From assembly GCF_029541745.1 (NCBI RefSeq), contig NZ_CP089746.1, forward strand, positions 3,667,559 to 3,731,558: a stretch of 64,000 nt of DNA, given 5' to 3'. The notes under the pieces are model-generated. The model did not search any database and had not been told where the DNA came from. It saw nothing but the letters and a program-made list of their open reading frames with translations. The position numbers and the translations under genes were made by a program. Source of the stretch: Streptomyces sp. LX-29 (GTDB taxonomy: Bacteria > Actinomycetota > Actinomycetes > Streptomycetales > Streptomycetaceae). Positions 42,117 through 50,616 of the stretch are shown one piece after another (positions within the stretch are counted from its first letter, which is position 1; each line of letters begins with the position of its first letter).

Positions 42117-43754
42117 TCAGCTGTCGCCCTGGCGCTCGCCCAGGGTGAGCTGGGTCGTGGACTGCTTGCCGTCGCGTACGTAGGTGATGGTGACCTTGTC
42201 GCCCGGCTGGTGGGTCCAGATTTCGCTGATCAGGGTGGGGCCGCTGTCGATGACGGTGTCGTCGAGCTTGGTGATGACGTCACCGGGCTTGAGGCCGGCG
42301 CGGTCGGCGGGGCCGCCCGGGGCGACGGCGTCGCTGCCGCCGGCGCCGGTGGAGGCGATGGTGGCACCGTTGCCGGTGTCCTTCATGTTGACGGTGGCCT
42401 CGATGACCGGGTAGACGGGCTGGCCGGTCTTGATGAGCTGATCGGCGACGTTCTTGCCCTGGTTGATGGGGATGGCGAAGCCGAGGCCGATGGAACCGGA
42501 CTGCTGGGATCCGCCGCCGAAGCCACCCCCGCCACCCGCGGACTGGATGGCGGAGTTGACGCCGATCACGGCGCCGTCGGCGTTGAGCAGCGGGCCGCCG
42601 GAGTTGCCCGGGTTGATGGAGGCGTCGGTCTGCAGCGCGCTCATGTACGAGGCGTTGGTGCCGCCGCCGTCGCTTGAGGCCACCGGGCGGTTCTTGGCGC
42701 TGACGATGCCCGTGGTGACCGTGCCGGAGAGGCCGAAGGGAGCCCCGATCGCCACCGTCGCGTCGCCCACGGAGACCTTGTCGGAGTCGCCGAGGGGGAG
42801 CGGGTTCAGACCGTCGGGGGCGTTCTTCAGTTTGATCACGGCGACGTCGTAGCCCTCGGCGCGACCGATCACCTCGGCGTCGTACCGCTTGCCGTCGGAG
42901 AAGGTCGCGGTGAGCCTGCCGCTGTCGGCGGCCGAGGCCACCACGTGGTTGTTGGTGAGGATGTGGCCCTGCTTGTCGTAGACGAAGCCGGTGCCGGTGC
43001 CGCCCTCGCCGTTGCTGCCCCGCGCCTCGATGGTCACCACGCTGGGCAGCGCCTTGCCGGCGATGTCCGCCACCGAGCCCGGCGCCCGGCTCTCCGCCTT
43101 GGGGTCGCCGGAGGAGGAGACGGTGGTCGAGGTGGAGGTCTCGTCGCGGTCCGCGGCCCAGTAGCCGACCCCGCCGCCGATCCCGCCGGCCACCAGCACC
43201 GCTGCCAGCACCGCGGCGACGATCCCGCCGGAGCGCCCGCGCCCGGACGGCGGAGGCGGCATCGGCGGCGCGCCCCACGCGCCGCCACCCGGACCACCGG
43301 CGAAGCCGCCGCCCGCCGCGCCGGCGACCGGGCCGCCGGAGCCGTACGGAGCGCCCGCACCGGTCCCGTCCCACCAGGTCCCCGAACCGTCCTGGGCCGG
43401 GGGCGGCGGGGGCGGAGACGGCGGGGCGGCCGACCCCACCGCCGCGGCGGTCGCCGGCATGGCCGTCGTGGCCGCGAGCTCTGGCGTGGGCGGAGTCTCC
43501 AACGCGGGCGCCGGAGCCAGGGGTTCCGTGGGCGCGGCCACATCCGGAGGCGAAGCCGGAGCCGGAGCCGGCAGGTCGTAGTCGCCGTCCGCCTGCGCCT
43601 CGCGCGTCTCCCGCGCCGCCGATGTCGCTCCCGCCGTCGGTCCCGTCGCCCGCTCCGGCGCCGGGCCGGACTCGGCATGGGCCACCGCGGGCTCGACGTC
43701 GGGCGCCGGAGACGCCGCAGACGGAACGGCGGCGCCCTCGTTCTCGGTGCTCAC
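42117..43754 (-). CDS. HtrA-like membrane-anchored serine protease with PDZ
   Basis: This 545-residue protein has a long Pro/Ala-rich cytoplasmic N-terminus (1-175), one membrane helix (GGIVAAVLAAVLVAGGIGGG, about 178-200), and a trypsin-like domain with catalytic His in ILTNNHVVAS, Asp in YDVAVIKLK and Ser in GNSGGPLLNA. The C-terminal PDZ domain follows (GGPADRAGLKPGDVITKLDD). The GTG at 43754 follows GAGGAGAG. A Gly-rich loop (SAGGGGGFGGGSQQ) interrupts the end of the protease domain. It is expected to do extracytoplasmic protein quality control and stands next to tRNA-Ser. Confidence 0.92.
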   Translation of the reverse strand: MSTENEGAAVPSAASPAPDVEPAVAHAESGPAPERATGPTAGATSAARETREAQADGDYDLPAPAPASPPDVAAPTEPLAPAPALETPPTPELAATTAMPATAAAVGSAAPPSPPPPPPAQDGSGTWWDGTGAGAPYGSGGPVAGAAGGGFAGGPGGGAWGAPPMPPPPSGRGRSGGIVAAVLAAVLVAGGIGGGVGYWAADRDETSTSTTVSSSGDPKAESRAPGSVADIAGKALPSVVTIEARGSNGEGGTGTGFVYDKQGHILTNNHVVASAADSGRLTATFSDGKRYDAEVIGRAEGYDVAVIKLKNAPDGLNPLPLGDSDKVSVGDATVAIGAPFGLSGTVTTGIVSAKNRPVASSDGGGTNASYMSALQTDASINPGNSGGPLLNADGAVIGVNSAIQSAGGGGGFGGGSQQSGSIGLGFAIPINQGKNVADQLIKTGQPVYPVIEATVNMKDTGNGATIASTGAGGSDAVAPGGPADRAGLKPGDVITKLDDTVIDSGPTLISEIWTHQPGDKVTITYVRDGKQSTTQLTLGERQGDS

Positions 43755-43946
43755 AGCTCTCTCCTCAGGTGCACGACGGTTTTCACAGCACGGCCGGCCC
43801 ACGGCACGTGCTGACGAGCCTTCCACCAGCTTTTCCCACCGCGCGTCAGGCCACCGTAAGGAGCGACAGGTGCGACAAGTCAGACATAGCGGACCGTAGG
43901 TAGACCATATCCACGGACTCCTGCCCAGCGGTGGCACGATAACGCG

Positions 43947-44771
43947 ATGACCTATGCGCGCCCGGCCGAGGAGATCCAGCCCAGTCCGCACACCCTCGCC
44001 GTCGTCGCCCACCGCGGGGCCTCGGAGGTCGCGCCCGAACACACCCTGGCGGCGTACCGGCGCGCGATCGACGACGGCGCCGACGCCCTGGAGTGCGATG
44101 TCCGGATGACCGCGGACGGGCATCTGGTCTGCGTGCACGACCGCCGGGTCAACCGCACCTCCAACGGCCGCGGCGCGGTCTCCGCGCTCGAACTCTCCGA
44201 CCTCGCCGCCCTCGACTTCGGCTCCTGGAAGGGGCAGGGCGGCGACCCCGAATCCCCGGACCGCGACAGCACCGCGGTGCTCACCCTGGAGCGGCTGCTG
44301 GAGTACGTCGCCGACGCCGGGCGCCGCGTCGAGCTCGCCATCGAGACCAAGCACCCCACCCGCTGGGCGGGCCAGGTCGAGGCGCGGTTGCTCGAGCTGC
44401 TGCGCCGCTTCGGCCTGGACGCGCCCCCGGCCGGCCAGCCCTCGTCGGTACGCGTGATGAGTTTCTCCGCGCGCTCGCTGCACCGGGTGCGGGTCGCGGC
44501 CCCGGCCATCCCGACCGTCTATCTGATGCAGTTCGTGCTGCCGCGCCACCGCGACGGCCATCTGCCGCCCGGCGTGCACATCGCGGGCCCGAGCATCCGG
44601 ATCGTGCGGAAGGACCCCGACTACGTCGCCCGACTGCACCGCGCGGGGCACCGGGTGCACGTCTGGACCGTGGACGAGCCCGAGGACGTGGAGCTGTGCG
44701 TCGCGCTCGGTGTGGACGCGATCATCACCAACCGACCGAAGGAGGTTCTCTCCCAGCTCGGCCGCGGCTGA
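43947..44771 (+). CDS. glycerophosphodiester phosphodiesterase
   Basis: This 274-residue GDPD TIM barrel has the HRG motif (VVAHRGASEVAPEHTLAAY), metal ligands in ALECDVRMTADGHLVCVHD, and C-terminal HVWTVDEPEDVELCVALGVD with ITNRPKEV. There is no signal peptide, so it is cytoplasmic. It hydrolyses glycerophosphodiesters to an alcohol and glycerol 3-phosphate. The start ATG at 43947 has no strong ribosome binding site (GGTGGCACG upstream). Confidence 0.92.
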   Translation: MTYARPAEEIQPSPHTLAVVAHRGASEVAPEHTLAAYRRAIDDGADALECDVRMTADGHLVCVHDRRVNRTSNGRGAVSALELSDLAALDFGSWKGQGGDPESPDRDSTAVLTLERLLEYVADAGRRVELAIETKHPTRWAGQVEARLLELLRRFGLDAPPAGQPSSVRVMSFSARSLHRVRVAAPAIPTVYLMQFVLPRHRDGHLPPGVHIAGPSIRIVRKDPDYVARLHRAGHRVHVWTVDEPEDVELCVALGVDAIITNRPKEVLSQLGRG

Positions 44772-45120
44772 CCCCACCTGCTCGACCGCACCGACCGGTC
44801 CACCCATGGACCCCGCCCCACCTGCGAGAACGCCCATGGGCCGGCCCTCGACCGGTCCTTGAGCGACCCTCGCTCGGCACCCACTCGAGCCGCACTCGGG
44901 CCCCGCTCGGGCCGGCGGCCGGAATCCGACGCTCGGCCGCGCGACGGCGTGCCCGTAATCCGCCCCGTCCTCCCGCTCTGCGGCCATTACATGGAGTGCA
45001 CCGGCGCGTTCGGAAGGTGTTCGATCGTGACGAGTGCGTCACTCGATGCCAGGTGGCCGGTTTCCGTTCCAGCTGCGCGGGGCATCCATCCCCTGGCGTG
45101 GGGCAAAGGAGGTCTCGGGG
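44772..45120. other. intergenic region before anti-sigma-like gene
   Basis: No separate gene is supported. The reading frame of the following gene stays open back to 45034 (GTG) and 45046 (ATG), so the right end may be coding N-terminus instead of leader. The left part has short CACTCGGGC-like repeats near 44890-44920. Confidence 0.4.
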
Positions 45121-46053
45121 GTGGCGTTGGTGGTGGCACAGGAGGTGCCGACGTCGTCGAGCATGGCCGTACCCCATGGTCCGATGGGTGTCGGTCAGGC
45201 CAGGCGCCGGATGCGTGGGGATCTGCTCCGGAGCGGGGTGCCGGATTCGGTCATCGACGACGCGGTTCTCATCCTCTCCGAGCTCCTGAGCAACGCGTGT
45301 CGCTACGGCCGCCCGCTCCGCTCCGACGATCAGGGCGGCGGGGACATACGAGCCGCCTGGCGCGTCGACGACCGCGCGTGTCTGACCGTCGAGGTCACGG
45401 ACGGCGGCGGCCCCACAAGACCGCTTCCGGCCACACCTTCGGTGACCGCCCGCGGCGGCCGCGGGCTCCACATCATCACCGCCCTGTCCAAGGACTGGGG
45501 CGTACGGGACACCGTCGGCGAGGTCACCGTATGGGCCGTCCTGTCCACGCGCGACGCTTTTGCTACGCGCGTCACGCTCTCGCCCGACATCGACCACGGC
45601 GAGGAGGAGGCCACCGGTAGCGGCGTCCCGGGGAACGTCCCCGGCGACACCCCGGAAGGCTTCCCCGGAGACATCCCCGGCGACATCCTCGAAGGAATCC
45701 CCGACAGCGTCCCCGAGATGGGCGCCCGCCGGATGAGTACAAGCCTCTCCGAGCCGGGACCTTCCCGCCTCGCCCCTTCCCAGCCCGAGCGCTCCGAGCG
45801 CGGCCCCCGCGAGGTCGGCGTCCCCGAGCTCGGCCACTCGGTCCGACACCCCTCCGGCCCGCACCGCTCCGAGCGGGACCGCTCCGAGCCCGGCCCCCGC
45901 GAGGGAGGCGGCTCCGGTCCGCGGGCGCCCCGTCCCCGCGTTCCCGGACGGTACGGGCACGGCCGCGCCGCCCACGGCCGCCCCGCCTCCGGTCACGAGG
46001 CCCTCGACGGCCTGGACGGCCTCGACTTCGCCGACCTGGACGAGCCGGCGTAA
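45121..46053 (+). CDS. HATPase_c anti-sigma-factor-type regulator
   Basis: This 310-residue protein has a GHKL ATPase domain in residues 1-150: N-box VLILSELLSNACRYG, G1 LTVEVTDGGGPT and G2 RGGRGLHIITALSKDWG, as in RsbW/SpoIIAB-like serine kinases. A long disordered tail (155-310) is rich in Pro, Gly, Glu and Arg and ends in an acidic LDGLDFADLDEPA. I chose the GTG at 45121 because AAAGGAGG lies 8 bases upstream; the ATG at 45046 would add 25 residues and cannot be excluded. No partner sigma factor adjoins it. Confidence 0.85.
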   Translation: MALVVAQEVPTSSSMAVPHGPMGVGQARRRMRGDLLRSGVPDSVIDDAVLILSELLSNACRYGRPLRSDDQGGGDIRAAWRVDDRACLTVEVTDGGGPTRPLPATPSVTARGGRGLHIITALSKDWGVRDTVGEVTVWAVLSTRDAFATRVTLSPDIDHGEEEATGSGVPGNVPGDTPEGFPGDIPGDILEGIPDSVPEMGARRMSTSLSEPGPSRLAPSQPERSERGPREVGVPELGHSVRHPSGPHRSERDRSEPGPREGGGSGPRAPRPRVPGRYGHGRAAHGRPASGHEALDGLDGLDFADLDEPA

Positions 46054-46163
46054 CCGACGAGGTTCGACCCAAGGACTAGGCTCGCGCCCGTAACCGCCGT
46101 ACGGGCCGCATCGACCCGTACGGTGCCCGCCTTGAGCCGTACCGACCGGGAGACAGCCACACC

Positions 46164-47144
46164 ATGGCCAAGAAGCGCCGCCCCCAGACGAAGGCCGCAG
46201 GAGCACGGGTCAGCCCCGGATCCGCTGACGCCACCTACCCGGTGGTGGGCGCCCGCGAGCCCTGCCCGTGCGGTTCGGGTCGCCGCTACAAGGCGTGCCA
46301 CGGGCGGGCCGCCGCGCACGCCGTGACCGAGTTGGTGCAGCGGCCGTTCGAGGGGCTGCCCGGGGAGTGCGACTGGGTGGCGCTGCGCGAGCTGGTGCCC
46401 GCCGCCACCGCCGAACTGCGCCTGAAGGACGGCCTGCCGGAGGGCGTGCCGTCGGTGACGCTGGCGACCGTGCTGCCCATGGCCTGGCCGGCCCTGCGCC
46501 GGGACACCGGCGCCGTCCTCCTCGGGCTGCAGAACGACACCGCCTCCGGCGACATCAGCCGCGACCTGGCGGACACCCTCCGGCGCGCGCTGACCGCCGA
46601 GCCGGGCACGGCGGTGGCGGCCGGGCGGACCACCGCCGAGGGGGACCGACTCCAGGACCTGCTGGACCCGACGGCGCCGTTCACGCCCGTCGTGCACGAG
46701 GGCTTCGAGTTCTGGCTGGAGAACGCGGAGGGGGCCAGCGGCGAGGTCGCCGCCTCCCTGGAGCGGGCCAACGCCGCCGCGATCCCGACCGCCCGGCTCA
46801 CCGGCGTCGAGGCCGCGTACTGGTGCCAGGCCACGGAGAAGAACCATCTGCGCTGGGTCATGGCCCACCCGGAGGAGGGGCTGCTGGACGCGCTCGCGCG
46901 GCTGCACGCGGCGGGCGCCTCCTCGCTCGGCGAGGGCACCCGGCTCATCGGCTCCTTCCGGGCGCACGGGTTGGTCGTGCCGGTGTGGGATCTGCCGCAG
47001 TCGGTCCGCGCGGACGACGTGGAGAAGCCGGCCGCCACCTTCGCGGAGCGGCTCGGCGAGGCGCTGGCCTCCCAGGCCCCGCTGACCCCCGAGGAGCGGC
47101 GGGCGCGCGGCGGTCTCACCAACCGTCAGGTCACCCTGAGCTGA
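46164..47144 (+). CDS. SEC-C motif protein (DUF5926-like)
   Basis: This 326-residue soluble protein has a basic N-terminus, a SEC-C zinc motif at about 34-47 (PCPCGSGRRYKACHG), and a long alpha/beta region (about 50-326) that fits the actinobacterial DUF5926 family (name from memory). SEC-C binds zinc and often mediates contact with SecB or ribosome-linked partners; the role here is unknown. The ATG at 46164 has GGGAGA upstream. Its 3' side runs into a long repeat array. Confidence 0.87.
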   Translation: MAKKRRPQTKAAGARVSPGSADATYPVVGAREPCPCGSGRRYKACHGRAAAHAVTELVQRPFEGLPGECDWVALRELVPAATAELRLKDGLPEGVPSVTLATVLPMAWPALRRDTGAVLLGLQNDTASGDISRDLADTLRRALTAEPGTAVAAGRTTAEGDRLQDLLDPTAPFTPVVHEGFEFWLENAEGASGEVAASLERANAAAIPTARLTGVEAAYWCQATEKNHLRWVMAHPEEGLLDALARLHAAGASSLGEGTRLIGSFRAHGLVVPVWDLPQSVRADDVEKPAATFAERLGEALASQAPLTPEERRARGGLTNRQVTLS

Positions 47145-47205
47145 CGCCCGACGGACGGGCCGGCCGCGCGGGCGTCCCCGCAACACGCCCCGCGGTCGGC
47201 CCACC

Positions 47206-47647
47206 GAGGATCCGCCCCACAACACGCCCCGCGGTCGACCCGCCGACGATCCCGCCCCGCAACACGCCGCGCGGTCGACCCGCCGACGATCCGTCCCCGC
47301 GCGCCGCGCGGACGACCACCTGCCGAGGATCTCCGACACACCATGCGGGTGACCCGCAGAGGATCTACGGGACGTCGCAACCCGGGCAACCGACGGCGAT
47401 CTTCAACGCCGCGCGGCCGTCCCGCCGACGATCCGTCCCCGCCCGCGCCGCGCGGACGACCACCCGCCGAGGATCTCCCACACTCCACGCGAGCGATCCC
47501 GCCGACGATCTCCGGCACGCAGCCCGGGCAACCGTCGACGATCTCCGGCACCCCGCACAAGCGACCCCATCGACGATCTCCGGCACCCCACACAAGCGTC
47601 CCCGCCCACGATCTCCGCCCCCCCCCACAGGCTCCTCGCCCACGATC
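47206..47647. repeat. array of about 13 GA[CG]GATC repeats, 32-42 bp period
   Basis: The core GACGATC or GAGGATC (last two copies CACGATC, one GGCGATC) starts at 47206, 47245, 47285, 47325, 47359, 47395, 47427, 47469, 47504, 47537, 47572, 47607 and 47641. Around it are partly conserved words: CCGCCGACGATCTCCGGCACNCC to the right and CGCGGTCGACC or CACAAGCG between cores. Periods are 39, 40, 40, 34, 36, 32, 42, 35, 33, 35, 35 and 34. No coding frame with a start signal spans it. Confidence 0.85.
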
Positions 47648-47778
47648 TCCGGCACGCCGCGTGGGTCGGCTCGCGCCCGGCTCGCGGCGATCTCCGGAGC
47701 GTCGTTCAGGTGGCGTGACCCTGCTCACAACTCGCGTCGGTGGCCGGGAATTGGGCGTCCGGAAATCCGCGATCGAAT

Positions 47779-47853
47779 TTGCGAACCGCCGATCTCTTGT
47801 TACGGTTCTAGAAGCCCGGTCGCTGGTGCATCCCCCGTCGCCAGCGACCGGGC
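47779..47853 (+). ncRNA. candidate small RNA or strong terminator
   Basis: TTGCGA (47779-47784) and TACGGT (47801-47806) with a 16-base gap could form a promoter. Six bases later a hairpin begins: GCCCGGTCGCTGG (47814-47826) with 47841-47853, loop containing five C's. A second potential stem GAACCG/CGGTTC overlaps the promoter. It is either a roughly 50-base RNA or simply a terminator for converging genes. Confidence 0.4.
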
Positions 47854-47891
47854 GCTTCCATGCCCGGGCACGGTCCGGGGAGGCGTACGGG

Positions 47892-48797
47892 CTAACGCCC
47901 CGCCTCCCGCGCCGAGTTGCCCGTCGAGCGCTCCGCACCGGCAAGATCCACGGCGCCCTGCCGCCCGCCTCCGGAGCCGTTCTCCCGGCCCTTCTCCCGG
48001 CCGTGCCCCGCTTCCGTGCCGGTGTCGTCCGAGCTGCCGGAACGAAGCAGCAGCAGCCCCTCCGCCGACGCCACCTCCGCCATCGCGGTGGTTTCCGCGG
48101 CCTCGGCACCGCCGACCCGCTCAGCGGCGCCGTCAGCGGCCTCCGGGGCCGTTCCCGACCGCTCGGAGCCCTGCTCAGGGGCCTTCTCGGCGGTCGCCCC
48201 GCGTGGGGTCCGCGCCCCGCGCGTCGCCGTCTCGCGCGGGGTCTCGCAGGTCGCGGGGTCGTCGTCGGCGTCTACCGGGCAGTAGACCTGCCGGGTCTGG
48301 CCGTCCGCGCGCATGAGGGTCAGCGCGACGGTCAGCGGGCCGCCGGTGGCGTTGCGGTAGTAGGTGCGCGCCCAGCTCTCCCGACCTTCGGTCAGCACAC
48401 AGGTCTGCGCCTCCACCCCTTCGGGTGAAGCGAGTTCGGGGCCGCAGGCGGCGGTGGTGCCGGGACCCACCCGGATGCTCGGGTTTCGGCCTCCTCCCTC
48501 CGGGTGGAGTCGCCCCTCGACCGGGTGATTCAGGCCAACTGGCGCCGCCTCTGGACCAGATGATTCCGGAAAGCCGACCGAGCCCGCGGTCGCCACGGCC
48601 AGCGGCACGCCCGCGCCGAGCGTGACCACGCCGGCGAGCGCGACCAGTCGCAGTCGCGCCGGGCGCCCCGACCCGTCCGGGCGGGCGACGCCCCGGGCAT
48701 GGCCGGCCGGGCCCCCGACGCCGGGACGGACCCCGGCGGGTCGGGAGGGCTCGGTGGGCCGGGTGGGGCGGAACCTGCGCGCCATGGAGACCCCCAT
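47892..48797 (-). CDS. membrane-anchored or exported protein, unknown
   Basis: The product has about 301 residues. An Arg/Pro-rich N-terminus (1-50) precedes one hydrophobic segment (LRLVALAGVVTLGAGVPLAV), then an extracytoplasmic region with Cys pairs (TTAACGPE, AQTCVLTEG, QVYCPVDADDDPATCETP) and a segment ESWARTYYRNATGGPLTVAL. A long Glu/Gly/Ser-rich tail follows. No family is recognised. Start ATG at 48797 (GAGG five bases upstream); ATG 48785 is an alternative. Confidence 0.7.
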   Translation of the reverse strand: MGVSMARRFRPTRPTEPSRPAGVRPGVGGPAGHARGVARPDGSGRPARLRLVALAGVVTLGAGVPLAVATAGSVGFPESSGPEAAPVGLNHPVEGRLHPEGGGRNPSIRVGPGTTAACGPELASPEGVEAQTCVLTEGRESWARTYYRNATGGPLTVALTLMRADGQTRQVYCPVDADDDPATCETPRETATRGARTPRGATAEKAPEQGSERSGTAPEAADGAAERVGGAEAAETTAMAEVASAEGLLLLRSGSSDDTGTEAGHGREKGRENGSGGGRQGAVDLAGAERSTGNSAREAGR

Positions 48798-49133
48798 CAG
48801 CGCCTCGAGGGAACGTTTGTCGGCATGCCGAACATAGCGCTCAGATCGCACCATTCCGATCTACCGCGCCCCCCATCCGGGGGACTCCACGCACACGGCA
48901 CCCGAACGAGTGAGGCGAGGGCCGCACGGCTTCACCGCCGTACGGCCCTCATGGAGCGAGTCCGCTGCCTCCGCCCAGCGCACTCTTCCGCCGTCACCGC
49001 ATCCGACGGCCGTCACCGCGGACCGACCCCGGCGCCCCCACGCCGTGCCGCGCCCGACCGGTCCCGTCGCCACCGTCGCCCCGGCGCGCCCCGACCGTTC
49101 GGCCGCGTTCCGCGGTCCGCCTCGACCGGCGGG
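48798..49133. other. intergenic region, no gene seen
   Basis: About 335 bases between two minus-strand genes. A GCCGTACGGC-type inverted word lies near 48935-48950. No ribosome binding site plus start was found. It probably holds the promoter of the gene at 48797. Confidence 0.4.
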
Positions 49134-49862
49134 TCAGTACGCGAGCTTGCTGCCGCCGCCCGGGGCGCTGGCGCTGGCCTCGACCAGCGCGTCCACCACG
49201 GTCTCGACCCGCGGCAGCCACTGCGCGCGGGCGCGGCGCAGCGGTGGGCGCTCCCAGCGCACCCGGCCCGCCCCGGTCCGCGAGGGCGGCAGCACCACAT
49301 AGCCGCCCTCCCCGTGGAACCGCAGCGAGCTGGGGACCCAGTCCTGGCGGTGCAGCAGTTCGCCGAGCTCTTCGAGCCCGTACGGCGCGACCAGGAACGA
49401 CCAGCGGGTGGGGGTGGCGACCACCGGGCCGAGCCGCACCCCCGCGTGGTCGAGGACGGCCAGCGCCCGCCCCGCCGCCACGGCGGGCAGGCTCACCGCG
49501 CACGGGGCGCGGCCGCCGGTCGCCAGGATGATCGGGGCGGTGGGGCGGTTGGTCCACCACCAGCGCACCATGCGGGCGTCCGTGGTCGCGGCGAGCAACC
49601 CCGGGTCGAAGGGGTGCGCGCCGGGCACCGCACAGTCCGGGTGCGGGCAGCCGCACTCGCGCGGGCGCGCCTCGGCGTCACCCGCGCCGGGGCCGCCGCG
49701 CCCGCCGCCGGGGTCCTCGCCGGCGGGCTGGAGGCCCACACCGGGCAGGACCGGCCACTGCCACTCGGTGGCACAGACCAGGGCCGCGCGGAGCGCCGCG
49801 GTGGGGCTCCCGCTGGGCCGCAGAAGCGAGAACTTGCGTCGCCTTCCGGGGATCTCGCGCAT
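49134..49862 (-). CDS. bifunctional DNA primase/polymerase-like protein
   Basis: This 242-residue protein resembles the short chromosomal primase-polymerase family of Streptomyces: CGCPHPDCAVPGAHPFDPGL (zinc-type Cys/His), MVRWWWTNRPTAPIILATGG, AGRALAVLDHAGVRLGPVVA, then GEGGYVVLPPS. The usual DxD is weak here (LAVLDHAG), so polymerase activity is doubtful. The ATG at 49862 follows AAAGGACGAG and the MREIPGRRRK start is typical. It is the third primase-polymerase-like gene in this window. Confidence 0.82.
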   Translation of the reverse strand: MREIPGRRRKFSLLRPSGSPTAALRAALVCATEWQWPVLPGVGLQPAGEDPGGGRGGPGAGDAEARPRECGCPHPDCAVPGAHPFDPGLLAATTDARMVRWWWTNRPTAPIILATGGRAPCAVSLPAVAAGRALAVLDHAGVRLGPVVATPTRWSFLVAPYGLEELGELLHRQDWVPSSLRFHGEGGYVVLPPSRTGAGRVRWERPPLRRARAQWLPRVETVVDALVEASASAPGGGSKLAY

Positions 49863-50457
49863 GAGCGCTCGTCCTTTCCGTAAACGCCGAGGGGCCGTAT
49901 CCATAGCAATCCGTCGCACTACGAGGCGCCACTCACCACGAGGCGCCGCACTACAGGGCACTGCTACGAGCGCCTGCAACCGTCGGCCGCAAGCACCGCT
50001 GTACAAGGCATTACGTGGCGCTTGCCGGGATTGTTCGAACCGTCACGCCATGTGGATCACAAGTCACTGCGCGTACAGGGCAGCGCATCACGCCGCGGGC
50101 CGAGCGTGGAACGTGGCGGGGGGTGGCGCGCGCATGGCGCTTGCCACCCCGGTGTACCGCCCCCGCCACTCGGGGATGGGCGCGGCCGTCGCCGACTAAG
50201 ACGCTCGGCCCGGCCACGGGGTTCCGGGGCGGCGTCAACCGCCCCCACCCGTCTCCGAATACGTACCCACCGCGCTCGATATGACGCGCTGCCAGTGCTC
50301 GCCAGTCGACAGCAGATCTGAAGGGTAGTGGCCTTTTTTCGGCCATCTTCGATTCCCCACAGACACCAATATCCCCACCGGTCCGATGCTGGACATCGCG
50401 TCACCGGTGCGTGTACATCTGAGGGCAGTAGCGGCGCAGCACGACAGGGGGTTTGCG
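49863..50457. other. divergent intergenic region
   Basis: About 595 bases between a minus- and a plus-strand gene, so both promoters should be here. It contains CACTACGAGGCGCC-like repeats (49916-49955) and a small TGGCC-TTTTTTC-GGCCA hairpin (50329-50345). No coding frame with a ribosome binding site was found before 50458. Confidence 0.45.
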
Positions 50458-50616
50458 ATGCTATGGAGCAGTACGGACCGTCCGGCCGAGCGCGCGACAG
50501 CCTGCAAAAATCCTCCGCAAAGCACGCAATCTCCCTCCTGTGACGGTGGGCCCGGCGGTGATTCCCGGCCATCGCCCCCGTTGCCGAGAACCGCCCCCCT
50601 GGGCAGCACGCCATGA
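50458..50616 (+). CDS. possible leader ORF coupled to PP2C gene
   Basis: The ATG at 50458 follows AGGGGG. The 52-residue frame (WSSTDRPAERATACKNPPQS) ends in TGA overlapping the ATG at 50613 as ATGA. The composition is low-complexity Ser/Pro/Gly-rich and unlike a folded protein, so it may be a leader peptide or chance. Confidence 0.3.
   Translation: MLWSSTDRPAERATACKNPPQSTQSPSCDGGPGGDSRPSPPLPRTAPLGSTP

Noticed and set aside
47206..47647. CRISPR array
   Set aside because: Repeats are only about 7-15 conserved bases, drift along the array, and the spacers resemble each other; no cas genes are in the window.
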